64,000 bases of DNA, taken from contig NZ_CP022752.1 of the NCBI RefSeq assembly GCF_002263515.1, positions 1,550,001 through 1,614,000 on the forward strand, written 5' to 3'. The translations under genes and the position numbers were made by a program. Of this stretch, positions 18,405 to 27,249 are shown in pieces; positions within the stretch are counted from its first letter, which is position 1; every line of letters starts with the position of its first letter. The DNA is from Actinopolyspora erythraea. Lineage in GTDB: Bacteria; Actinomycetota; Actinomycetes; Mycobacteriales; Pseudonocardiaceae. The notes below the pieces were generated by a model. The model made no database searches, was not told the origin of the DNA, and saw only the letters and a program-made list of their open reading frames with translations.

Positions 18405-18698
18405 ATGTCCGACGGGACGAACGCCGAGCTGACCAGGCTGACCGCCTGGGTACACGGTCGAGTACAGGGAGTAGGGTTCCGGTGGTGGACGCGGTCGCGT
18501 GCCCTGGAGCTTGGGCTGGCCGGCAGCGCGACGAACCTACCGGGCAGTCGCGTCGAAGTAGTGGCCGAGGGGCCCCGACACGCCTGCGAAAGACTGCTGG
18601 AACTCCTTCGTTCGGGTGATACACCGGGAGTCGTCGAGCACGTCGCGGAGCAGTGGGCACGGCCACGTGGTGGACTCTCCGGGTTCGTCGAACGATGA
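18405..18698 (+). CDS. acyP: Acylphosphatase
   Basis: Hydrolyses acyl phosphates such as carbamoyl and acetyl phosphate. The 97-aa protein has the catalytic Arg loop GRVQGVGFRWW and the catalytic Asn in GSATNLPGSRVEVVAEG, followed by the expected alpha/beta C-terminal half. ATG 18405 has AGGAGG 12 nt upstream. It lies just upstream of smc, its usual place in actinobacteria. Confidence 0.92.
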   Translation: MSDGTNAELTRLTAWVHGRVQGVGFRWWTRSRALELGLAGSATNLPGSRVEVVAEGPRHACERLLELLRSGDTPGVVEHVAEQWARPRGGLSGFVER

Positions 18699-18813
18699 GT
18701 TCCGCGGGGCTCGAGGACTCCGGCCGGCTCGGTGCGGTTTCCGAGTGCGTCCGTTTCCGCCCGGGTCCCGCGGTCGTGCGCAGCCGTCATTTCGGGAAGG
18801 TCGTTGAGCAGCG

Positions 18814-21800
18814 GTGCATCTGAAGAGCCTGACGCTGAAGGGGTTCAAATCCTTCGTGTCGACCACGACGCTCCGGTTCGAACCGGGGATCACGTGCGTG
18901 GTCGGGCCGAACGGCTCCGGTAAGTCCAATGTGCTCGACGCGCTGACCTGGGTCATGGGGGAGCAGGGGGCAAAGGCGCTGCGCGGCGGGAAGATGGAGG
19001 ACGTCATCTTCGCGGGCACGTCGGGGCGTGCGCCGCTCGGTCGTGCCGAGGTGAACCTGACGATCGACAACGCCGACGGGGCGTTGCCGATCGACTACAC
19101 CGAGGTCTCCATCACGCGTCGCATGTTCCGCGACGGCGCCAGCGAGTACGAGCTCAACGGAAACGCCTGCCGACTGCGCGATCTGCAGGAGCTGCTGTCC
19201 GACTCCGGAATCGGCCGTGAGATGCACGTCATCGTCGGGCAGGGGCAGCTGTCCAGCATCCTGCAGGCCAAGCCGGAGGAGCACCGCAGGCTCATCGAAG
19301 AGGCCGCCGGGGTGCTCAAGCACCGCAAGCGCAAGGAGAAGGCGCTGCGCAAGCTCGAGGCGATGCAGGCCAACCTGACCCGCCTCACCGATCTGACCGG
19401 TGAGCTCCGCAAGCAGCTCAAACCGCTGGGCAAGCAGGCCGAGGTGGCGCGAAGGGCCCAGACGATCCAGGCAGAACTGCGCGACGCCCGGCTCCGGCTG
19501 ATCGCCGACGACCTGGTCACCGCCCGTTCCGAACTCGCCAGGGACGAGGCGAACGAGCAGGCCGCCCGCGAGAAGCGCGCGGAGACGGAGCGGGCACTGC
19601 AGCAGGCCCAGGAGCAGGAGAAGGCGCTGGGCGAACAGGTCAGCGCCGACGCTCCCAGGCTCGCGCGCATCCAGGACACCTGGTACCGCCTCTCCGCGCT
19701 GCAGGAGCGTCTCGGCGGCACGTTGCGACTGGCCCAGGAGCGGCACAAGCACCTCACCGCCGAGCCGGAGCAGCCCCGACAACAGCGCGATCCCGAGGAG
19801 CTGGAGGCCGAGGCGGAGGAGGCCGCGGAACGGGAGGAGACCGCCAACGAGGAGGCCGAACGCACCCGCGAGGCGCTCTCCGAGGTGGTGACCAACCGGG
19901 CCGAAGCCGAGTCCGCGCTGCAGGAGGCCGAACGCGCCCACATGGCCGCCGTGCGCGCCATAGCCGACCGCCGTGAGGGAGCGGCCCGCCTCTCCGGCGA
20001 GGTCGAGTCGATGCGCAGCAAGGTGGCCGCCACCGACGAGGAGATCGAGCGGTTGTCCGCTTCCACCACCGAGGCCGAGCAGCGCGCCGCCGCCGCGCAG
20101 CAGGCCTACGAGGAGGCAGCGGCCGACGGCGCCGAGCACGATGACGACGGCGGGGCCGAGCAACGCCACGCCAACGCGATGGAGGCCAGGGACGCCGCGC
20201 GGCGTCGAGTGGACGAACTCGTGGCGGCCGAGAGGTCCGCCGAGCGCGAGATAGCCTCCTGGCAGGCTCGCGTGGAGGCTCTGTCGATGGGGCTGGACCG
20301 CAAGGACGGCGCCGCGGCGCTGCTGGCGGCGGGCGACCGCGTTCCCGGACTGCTCGGTTCGGTCTCGGCGTTGCTGACGGTCGATCCGGGAGCCGAGGCC
20401 GCGCTGACGGCGGCGCTGGGGGCGGCCGCCGAAGCGGTGGCGGTGCGCGGGATCTCCGACGCCGCCACCGCGCTGCGGGTGCTCAAGACCGACGAGGCGG
20501 GCAGCAGTGGGCTGCTGGTCGGCTCCGGTGCTGCCCCCGATCGGAGCGGGTGGCCGGAGCTGGGCGACGCGGCGCGGTGGGCGGTGGACCTGGTGCGGGC
20601 CTCCGAGGGGCTGGACTCCGCCCTGGCCGTGCTGCTCGACCGCATCGCTGTGGTCGACGACCTGGACGGCGCCGAGCGGTTGCTGCGGCAGCACCCGGAA
20701 GTGCGGGTCGTCACCCGACAAGGGGACGTGCTCGGAAGCAGCTGGGCCTGCGGCGGCTCCGCCGCCTCGGACGAACGAAGCGTGATCGAGATACAGGCCG
20801 CGGTGGACGAGGCCGAGTCCGAGCTGGCGGAGGCCCGGCGCGAGCTCGAACGGCACAGCGCCGCGCTGGAGGGGGCGCGGTCCGAGCTGCGGGCGCGCGA
20901 GGAGGAGGTCAGCGCCGCGCAGGAACAGCTCAACGAGCTCCGGGTCCGTCACGCGCGCAGTTCCGAGCGGGTGGCCAGCCTGCTCGACGCGGCCCGCTCC
21001 GCGGCGGCCGAGGTGGAGCGGCTGCGTACCCAACGGGGCGAAGTGGAGAGTTCGAGACAGCGGGCCGTGGACAAACTCGCCGAACTCCAGGAGCGGCTGG
21101 AGGTGGTCCAGTCCGAACAGCTCGACGACGAGGAACCCGACACCACGGAACGCGACCGGCTGGCCGCCGAACTCGACGACCTGCGCCAGCGCGAGATGGA
21201 CGCCCGGCTCGCGGTGCGCAGTGCCGAGGAGCGAGCGCGCGCGTTGCAGGGCAGGGCCGAGCAGTTGCGGCGTTCCGCGCGTCAGGAGCGGCAGCAGCGG
21301 GAACGCGCCGAGCAGGCACGCCGCGCCAGGCAGCGTGGCGCGCGGGTGGCCGAAACCGTGATCGAGGGCTGCCGCACCGCGCTCGAACGCATCGAACTGT
21401 CGTTGAGTTCGGCGGCGGAACAGCGTGACGAGCTGCAACAGCGCCACTCCGACAACGAGAGCCAGCTGGAGACGTTCCGCAACCGCGTGCGCGAGCTCTC
21501 CGGGGAGCTGGAGAAGCTCACCGACGCGGTGCACCGGGACGAGGTGGCCCGGGCCGAGCAGCGGTTGCGGATCGAACAGCTCGAGACGAAGATCGTCGAG
21601 GAGTTCGGGGTGGGGCTGGACGATCTGCTGCAGGACTACTCCCCAGACGTCCCCGTGCCGCCGAGCCCGGACGAGATGGCGGAGTACGAGGCGGCCAAGG
21701 AACGTGGCGAGCAGGTGAGCAAGCCGCCCTCACTGCCCTACGACCGGCAGACACAGCAGCGTCGGGCCGAACGCGCGGAGAAGGACCTGGCCGCGCTGGG

Positions 21801-22464
21801 GAAGGTCAACCCGCTGGCACTGGAGGAGTACGCCGCGCTCGAGGAGCGCTACAAGTACCTGTCCGGGCAGCTGGAGGACCTCAAGGCCACCCGCAAGGAC
21901 CTGCTCGACGTGGTCAAGGAGGTCGACGAGAAGATCCTCGAGGTCTTCTCCACGGCGTTCGACGACGTGGCCGCCGAGTTCGAGAAGGTGTTCTCGGTGC
22001 TCTTCCCCGGCGGATCCGGCAAGCTCGTGCTCACCGATCCCGAGGACATGCTCACCACCGGTGTCGAGGTGGAGGCCAGGCCCCCGGGCAAGAAGGTCAA
22101 GCGGCTGTCGTTGCTGTCCGGCGGGGAGAAGTCGTTGACGGCCGTGGCGATGCTGGTCGCGATCTTCCGCGCCCGTCCCTCGCCGTTCTACGTGCTCGAC
22201 GAGGTGGAGGCCGCGCTGGACGAGACGAACCTGCGGCGGTTGATCGGGTTGCTCGACCAGCTCCGGGCCAGCTCGCAGTTGATCATCATCACGCACCAGA
22301 AGCCGACCATGGAGATCGCCGACGCCCTCTACGGGGTCAGCATGCGGGGGGACGGGATCACCACCGTCATCTCGCAGCGGCTGGCTTCGGGGGGTGCGGA
22401 GCCCGTCGAGACCACCGAGACCTCCGGTCCCCCGGCGGGGGCGAGCGACGCGGGGGAGAGCTGA
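18814..22464 (+). CDS. smc: Chromosome segregation protein SMC
   Basis: ATPase core of the bacterial condensin, which compacts and segregates the chromosome with ScpA/ScpB (not in this window). The 1216-aa protein has Walker A GPNGSGKS at residues 31-38. Two long Ala/Glu/Arg-rich coiled coils flank a hinge (about residues 500-660). The C-terminal head has the ABC signature LLSGGEKS near 1100 and Walker B FYVLDEVEAALDE near 1125. The GTG start gives the typical MHLKSLTLKGFKSF. The acyP-smc-ftsY order is conserved, but here interrupted by the anmK operon. Confidence 0.97.
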   Translation: MHLKSLTLKGFKSFVSTTTLRFEPGITCVVGPNGSGKSNVLDALTWVMGEQGAKALRGGKMEDVIFAGTSGRAPLGRAEVNLTIDNADGALPIDYTEVSITRRMFRDGASEYELNGNACRLRDLQELLSDSGIGREMHVIVGQGQLSSILQAKPEEHRRLIEEAAGVLKHRKRKEKALRKLEAMQANLTRLTDLTGELRKQLKPLGKQAEVARRAQTIQAELRDARLRLIADDLVTARSELARDEANEQAAREKRAETERALQQAQEQEKALGEQVSADAPRLARIQDTWYRLSALQERLGGTLRLAQERHKHLTAEPEQPRQQRDPEELEAEAEEAAEREETANEEAERTREALSEVVTNRAEAESALQEAERAHMAAVRAIADRREGAARLSGEVESMRSKVAATDEEIERLSASTTEAEQRAAAAQQAYEEAAADGAEHDDDGGAEQRHANAMEARDAARRRVDELVAAERSAEREIASWQARVEALSMGLDRKDGAAALLAAGDRVPGLLGSVSALLTVDPGAEAALTAALGAAAEAVAVRGISDAATALRVLKTDEAGSSGLLVGSGAAPDRSGWPELGDAARWAVDLVRASEGLDSALAVLLDRIAVVDDLDGAERLLRQHPEVRVVTRQGDVLGSSWACGGSAASDERSVIEIQAAVDEAESELAEARRELERHSAALEGARSELRAREEEVSAAQEQLNELRVRHARSSERVASLLDAARSAAAEVERLRTQRGEVESSRQRAVDKLAELQERLEVVQSEQLDDEEPDTTERDRLAAELDDLRQREMDARLAVRSAEERARALQGRAEQLRRSARQERQQRERAEQARRARQRGARVAETVIEGCRTALERIELSLSSAAEQRDELQQRHSDNESQLETFRNRVRELSGELEKLTDAVHRDEVARAEQRLRIEQLETKIVEEFGVGLDDLLQDYSPDVPVPPSPDEMAEYEAAKERGEQVSKPPSLPYDRQTQQRRAERAEKDLAALGKVNPLALEEYAALEERYKYLSGQLEDLKATRKDLLDVVKEVDEKILEVFSTAFDDVAAEFEKVFSVLFPGGSGKLVLTDPEDMLTTGVEVEARPPGKKVKRLSLLSGGEKSLTAVAMLVAIFRARPSPFYVLDEVEAALDETNLRRLIGLLDQLRASSQLIIITHQKPTMEIADALYGVSMRGDGITTVISQRLASGGAEPVETTETSGPPAGASDAGES

Positions 22465-22547
22465 ACCTCGGTCGTGCCCCGGAGTCTCACCAGGGTGCGG
22501 TGTCGGCCCGGGTGCCCGCCGTCCGGTGGGAGGTGGAGGAGTGCCGG

Positions 22548-24062
22548 TCAGCCGGTCTCGGAGAGCTCCGACTTCCGCGGGGTCTCTTCGCGTGCGCCGC
22601 GGTGGCGCAGCGACAGTGTTCCTCCGACGAGGAGGGTGATCGCCACACCGATCGGGGCGTACCAGGGAAACGCCAGCGGGGCGTGACCTCCCTGCCCGTC
22701 CGGGAACATCGCGCCGAGCGCGAGCCAGAGCACCCCCGCCAGCGCGCAGCAGAAGGCCACTACCGCGTCCGCCTGCCGCGCCCGCTCGACCAGCAGCCCC
22801 AGCAGGAAAGCACCCAGCAGTGCCCCGTAGGTGTAGGAGGCTATCCCCAGTCCCACCTCGACCACCGGGTTGTCGGTGCTGGTGAACAACGAGGCGAAGG
22901 CCACGAACACCAGGGCCCAGCCGACCGTCGCGCCCCGTGCCAGCCGCAGTGTCCCCCTCTCGTCGCGAGCTCGGCGGGTGAGGCGCGGGTACAGATCGCT
23001 GACGGTCGAGGTGGCCAGCGAGTTCAGCGAGGAGGACAGCGTGCTCATGGCCGCGGCGATGATCCCGGCGATCAGCAACCCGGACAGCCCGGCGGGCAGC
23101 TGGTTCACGATGAAACGGGGGAACAGCGCGTCACCGCTGCTCATACCGAGCTGTTCGGGGGCGGCCCCGGCGTAGAACGTCCACAGCATCGAACCGATCA
23201 CCAGGAACAGGGCGAACTGCAGCAGCACGAGCACACCGCTGGTGATCACCGCCCGCTGGCTGTCGGCGAGCGTGCGGCAGGACAGCAGCCGTTGCACCAT
23301 CAGCTGATCGGCCCCGTGTGAGGCCATCGCGAACACCGCTCCGCCGAGCACGGCGGTGACGAAGGAGTACTGATTGGTCAGCACCGGCGCGGTCATGTCG
23401 AACAGCTCGAACTTGCCCGCGGCGAGCGCCCTGCCGAACCAGTCGGCGGGGAGCTTCGCCAGCAGGATGGCTCCCGCGGCCACCGAGCCGCCCACGTAGA
23501 CGCCCAGCTGCATCACGTCCACCCAGACGACCGCCCGGATGCCCCCGAAGTAGGTGTAGACCACTGTCAGAGCCGACAGCCCCAGGATTATCTGCCAGTA
23601 GGTCGCGGTCACCCCGAACGAGGCCAGCACGACTTTCACCGGGATGGCCGTGGCGAACAGGCGCAAGCCGTCCGCCAGCAGCCTCGTGACCGAGAACGTG
23701 ACCGAGGCGGTGCCCTGCAATCCCCCGCCGAAGCGTTTTCCCAGGAAGGCGTAGGCGCTGACCAGATCCCCGACGTAGTAGCGCGGCAGCAGCACGAAGG
23801 CGACGACCGTTCTGCCGACGAGATACCCGATGGCCAGCTGCAGGTAGGTGAACGACCCCAGGTAGGCCACGGTGGGAACGCTTATCACGGTGAGCGTGGA
23901 GGTCTCGGTGGCCACGACCGACAGGCAGACCGCCCACCAGGGCAGGTCGCGTCCGCCCAGGAAGTAGTCACCGGTACCGCGCTGCCTTCCGGCCAGCAGG
24001 ACTCCCAGCGCGGGCATCGCCACCAGGTAGACGCCCGTCACCGCCAGGTCGATGATCCGCAT
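22548..24062 (-). CDS. Sodium:solute symporter family protein coupled to anmK
   Basis: A 504-aa SSS-family (LeuT-fold) transporter with about 13 hydrophobic segments. It has the family N-terminus (GDYFLGGRDLPWWAVCLS), TSTLTVISVP and the sodium-site region AAAMSTLSSSLNSLATS. ATG 24062 follows GGGAGGGCAC and lies inside the end of anmK (25-bp overlap), so the two are translationally coupled. By context it may import 1,6-anhydro-N-acetylmuramic acid or a related cell-wall sugar. The substrate is inferred only. Confidence 0.88.
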   Translation of the reverse strand: MRIIDLAVTGVYLVAMPALGVLLAGRQRGTGDYFLGGRDLPWWAVCLSVVATETSTLTVISVPTVAYLGSFTYLQLAIGYLVGRTVVAFVLLPRYYVGDLVSAYAFLGKRFGGGLQGTASVTFSVTRLLADGLRLFATAIPVKVVLASFGVTATYWQIILGLSALTVVYTYFGGIRAVVWVDVMQLGVYVGGSVAAGAILLAKLPADWFGRALAAGKFELFDMTAPVLTNQYSFVTAVLGGAVFAMASHGADQLMVQRLLSCRTLADSQRAVITSGVLVLLQFALFLVIGSMLWTFYAGAAPEQLGMSSGDALFPRFIVNQLPAGLSGLLIAGIIAAAMSTLSSSLNSLATSTVSDLYPRLTRRARDERGTLRLARGATVGWALVFVAFASLFTSTDNPVVEVGLGIASYTYGALLGAFLLGLLVERARQADAVVAFCCALAGVLWLALGAMFPDGQGGHAPLAFPWYAPIGVAITLLVGGTLSLRHRGAREETPRKSELSETG

Positions 24063-25300
24063 GTGCCCTCCCGGTCGGCGGTGGGGAACGCGCCCGGTTC
24101 CGGGATCCGGAGTGTGGTCACCGGTGTTTCGACGGGAGCGGGCGGCCGCAGCGGCCACCGTCCCGGCGTGACGCTGCCCAGCACGCGGGGGCCCGCCGCG
24201 CCGGTGCAGGAAGCGACGTTGCCCGCGATCCCGTGCAGCCCGAGGAAGCCGAGCAGCGCGGCCAGGTAGGCCTCCTTGGCCTTCGGGGGGAGTCCGTAGC
24301 GCCCGCTGGTGCACAGCCGCGCGCCGTGACGTCCGAGTTCACGTCGGAGGCCGGTGAACAGCACCGGATTCGCCACACCGCCTCCCGAGGCGACGACCAG
24401 CCCGGGCTCGTGCGCGGCACAAGCCTCGGCGACCGTGCGCACCGTGAACTCGGTGACCGTGGCCAGCAGGTCGTGCGCGGGGACCGGTGGAAGTCCGGTC
24501 AGCGCGTCGCGCAGGTACCGGGCTCCGAAACGTTCCTTGCCGGTCGATTTCGGCGGCGGGGCCTGGAAGTAGTCGTCGGCCAGCAGCGCCGCCAGCAGGT
24601 CGGCGCGCACCCGCCCGCGCGCGGCCAGCGCGCCGTGGGTGTCCCGGCCGCCCTCGGCGCCGACCAGTTCGGCGGCGGCGTCGATCAGCGCGTTCCCCGG
24701 TCCGGTGTCGTAGGCGACCGGTTCTCGTTCGTCCACCACCGTGATGTTGGCGACACCTCCGAGGTTCAGCGCCAGTACGGCACCTCGTGATCGGGCGTCC
24801 TCCGATGGCGGGGGTGTTCCACCGAGCCAGAGCAGATCGAGTATCGGAGCCAGCGGGGCGCCCTGTCCACCCGCGGCCACGTCCCTGCCGCGCGGGTCGG
24901 AGAGCACGGGCAGTCCGGTGGTCTCAGCCACGCGGGAGGGCGCACCCAGCTGCAGCGTGCCGGTGGTTCGCCCCCGTGCGGTGGTGTGGCACACCGTCTG
25001 GCCGAGCGAGCCGACCAGGTCAGCGCGCCCGGCGGCCAGTTCCTCGACGCCGTGCAGGGCGGCCTCGGCGAACATCCGGCTGGTCTCGGTTTCCAAGCGG
25101 CACCACGCCGAGGCGTCGGACTCTTCGGAGCGGGTCAGCGAGACGAGCTCACGGTGCAGCGCTTCCGGGTAAGGCAGCGAACGGTAGCCCAGCGGGAGCA
25201 TTTCGATCTCGCCCCCTCGCAACCGTAACTCGGCCGCCGCGACGTCCACCCCGTCCATCGAGGTTCCGGAAAGCAGACCGATCACCCGCCACGCTTCCAT
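24038..25300 (-). CDS. anmK: Anhydro-N-acetylmuramic acid kinase
   Basis: Cleaves and phosphorylates 1,6-anhydroMurNAc to MurNAc-6-phosphate in peptidoglycan recycling. The 420-aa protein has the ASKHA motifs LLSGTSMDGVD, LVGSLGQTVCH, LNLGGVANIT, YDTGPGNALID and VASGGGVANP. It is slightly longer than the usual 370-390 aa through a Pro/Arg-rich C-terminal tail that overlaps the symporter start. ATG 25300 is chosen; GTG 25318 is also possible. A MurNAc-6-P etherase (MurQ) gene, the next step, is not in this window. Confidence 0.93.
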   Translation of the reverse strand: MEAWRVIGLLSGTSMDGVDVAAAELRLRGGEIEMLPLGYRSLPYPEALHRELVSLTRSEESDASAWCRLETETSRMFAEAALHGVEELAAGRADLVGSLGQTVCHTTARGRTTGTLQLGAPSRVAETTGLPVLSDPRGRDVAAGGQGAPLAPILDLLWLGGTPPPSEDARSRGAVLALNLGGVANITVVDEREPVAYDTGPGNALIDAAAELVGAEGGRDTHGALAARGRVRADLLAALLADDYFQAPPPKSTGKERFGARYLRDALTGLPPVPAHDLLATVTEFTVRTVAEACAAHEPGLVVASGGGVANPVLFTGLRRELGRHGARLCTSGRYGLPPKAKEAYLAALLGFLGLHGIAGNVASCTGAAGPRVLGSVTPGRWPLRPPAPVETPVTTLRIPEPGAFPTADREGTCGSSTWR

Positions 25301-25413
25301 TCTGGTGGTGTAGGTCACCCCAGGTCGGAACGCAAGTTCGACACGGGGAGGTCGGTGAATTCCTCACGCGGGTCGAGTCCGGTGGTCCCCCCACCGGGTG
25401 CGACGATGGACGT

Positions 25414-27030
25414 GTGTCCACCACGAATGTGATCCTGATCATTGTCGCCGCACTGGTGGTGCTGGCCGCGCTCGTCGGCACGGGCATCCTGCTCGCCCGG
25501 CGCAGGCGGGTCAGCCTCGCTCAGGGGGAGCGAGAGGATACGTCCGCGGACCAGGGTGGTTATCGCGCGGGCAGTGGAATCAGCCTCTCCAGTGGCGGCA
25601 CGACGACCGCCCCCGCCCATCCCGTCGAGGATCGAACCGAGACGGAGGGACAGCCCGGTGTCGGTGACGACGCCGCCGTTCCCAGGGACAGCCAGCGGCG
25701 CGGCATAGTCGACGTGCCGTTGCCGGACTCCGCCGAGTCCGATGCCGCCACGTCCGGCCCCGAGTCCGGTACCGCGACCACGGGAGGGGTCCCGGCCGGC
25801 GGCTCCGCCGCTCCGGAAACCCCTGAAGCGCCGGAGAGCCCCGCCGTTCCGGAACAGCAACGCCCGTCCGAACCGGAGCCCGAGGGGAGCGCGGACACCG
25901 CCACCTCGCTCGAGCGGCCCGAGGAGGAGACCGGGAGCACCGGCGGGACGGCTTCGGCCGAAGCCGCCGGGACTGTGCCGCCCCGGGCCCCGGAAGAGTC
26001 CGAAGCCGCCGCCGAGGATGCCGGTGCGCGTTCCGAGTCCTCGACCGCCGAGACCGAGGCGGGCCCGGCCGCCCCGGCCGAGGTCGAACCCATCGAGCCC
26101 TCCGCTGGCCGGTTGGAACGGCTGCGCGGCAGGCTCTCGCGTTCCCGCTCGATGTTCGGGCAGAGCGTGCTGGGACTGCTCGGTGCTGGTGACCTCGACG
26201 AGGACTCCTGGGAGGAGATCGAGGACACCCTGCTGATGGCCGACCTGGGGGCCACCACGGCCTCGGAGATAATCGAGCGGCTCCGCACCGAGGTGGCCGC
26301 GCGTGGCGTGCGCACCCCCGATCAGGCCAGGACGTTGCTGCGCGAGGTGCTGATGGACGCGTTGGCCACCACGCAGTCCCGCTCGGTCCAGGCGTTGCCG
26401 CACGGCGACCCGACGGACGGCGGCAAGCCGGCCGTGGTGCTGGTCGTCGGGGTCAACGGGACCGGCAAGACGACCACCACCGGCAAGCTCGCGCGCGTGC
26501 TGGTCGTGGAGGGACGTTCCGTGCTGCTCGGCGCCGCCGACACCTTCCGCGCCGCCGCGGTCGAACAGCTCGGCACCTGGGGCGAGCGCGTCGGCGCCGA
26601 GGTGATCCGGGGCGAGGAGGGCGCCGATCCGGCCAGCGTGGCGTTCGAGTCGGTGCAGCGCGGTGCCGACTCCGGTGTCGACGCCGTACTCGTCGACACC
26701 GCGGGCAGGCTGCACACCAAGACCGGGCTGATGGACGAGCTCGGCAAGGTCAAGCGCGTGGTCGACAAGCGTGCTCAGGTCGACGAGGTGCTGCTGGTGC
26801 TCGACGCGACGACCGGTCAGAACGGGCTCGCCCAGGCGAGAGTCTTCGCCGATGTCGTCGACGTCACGGGGATCGTGCTGACCAAGCTCGACGGCACCGC
26901 GAAGGGGGGCATCGTGTTCCAGGTCCAGCGCGAGCTGGGGGTGCCGGTCAAGCTGGTCGGCCTCGGCGAGGGCGCCGACGACCTCGCGCCGTTCGAACCG
27001 GAGGCGTTCGTCGACGCGCTGCTCGGCTGA
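25414..27030 (+). CDS. ftsY: Signal recognition particle receptor FtsY
   Basis: SRP receptor GTPase that docks ribosome-nascent chain-SRP complexes at the membrane. The 538-aa protein has an N-terminal transmembrane anchor (ILIIVAALVVLAALVGTGIL), typical of actinobacteria. About 200 residues of acidic, Pro/Glu-rich A domain follow, then the NG domain: GVNGTGKTTTTGKLA (G346 on), DTFRAAAVEQL, DTAGRLHTK, TKLDGTAKGG. GTG 25414 places the anchor at residues 6-28. It diverges from anmK over a 113-bp gap. Confidence 0.96.
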   Translation: MSTTNVILIIVAALVVLAALVGTGILLARRRRVSLAQGEREDTSADQGGYRAGSGISLSSGGTTTAPAHPVEDRTETEGQPGVGDDAAVPRDSQRRGIVDVPLPDSAESDAATSGPESGTATTGGVPAGGSAAPETPEAPESPAVPEQQRPSEPEPEGSADTATSLERPEEETGSTGGTASAEAAGTVPPRAPEESEAAAEDAGARSESSTAETEAGPAAPAEVEPIEPSAGRLERLRGRLSRSRSMFGQSVLGLLGAGDLDEDSWEEIEDTLLMADLGATTASEIIERLRTEVAARGVRTPDQARTLLREVLMDALATTQSRSVQALPHGDPTDGGKPAVVLVVGVNGTGKTTTTGKLARVLVVEGRSVLLGAADTFRAAAVEQLGTWGERVGAEVIRGEEGADPASVAFESVQRGADSGVDAVLVDTAGRLHTKTGLMDELGKVKRVVDKRAQVDEVLLVLDATTGQNGLAQARVFADVVDVTGIVLTKLDGTAKGGIVFQVQRELGVPVKLVGLGEGADDLAPFEPEAFVDALLG

Positions 27031-27103
27031 GCCACCGGACCGAACCGGGACCGCGGGACGGTCGTGCCTCGCCAGGGTTGCCACCCCTCGCCGAACCGTC
27101 CCG

Positions 27104-27139
27104 TTAACACACCGGTGACCGTGCGAATCGGTTCGTAAC
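27104..27139 (+). promoter_or_regulatory. GlnR-like site upstream of amt
   Basis: TTAAC, 6 nt, GTGAC (27115-27119), 5 nt, GAATC, 5 nt, GTAAC (27135-27139). This partly matches the GlnR pattern gTnAC-n6-GaAAC repeated, but with 5-nt rather than 6-nt gaps at the right. It sits 110 bp before the amt start, where nitrogen control is expected. Function is inferred. Confidence 0.3.
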
Positions 27140-27249
27140 AGTCCGCCGGGCGAACTTCACCGGCACGACACGACGAGAACGTCGTCGGGAAACACGCGTT
27201 GCCGAGTATTCGGGCTCGACTTGGAGCGCCGGATCGTACGGGAGGCGAC

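Noticed and set aside
18787..21534. Minus-strand open frame of about 900 codons opposite smc
   Set aside because: Leu/Gly/Arg-rich antisense of the Ala/Glu/Arg coiled coil; no start signal or domain.
24787..25413. Extension of ftsY upstream by about 209 codons
   Set aside because: It would run antisense through anmK; GTG 25414 places the membrane anchor correctly.
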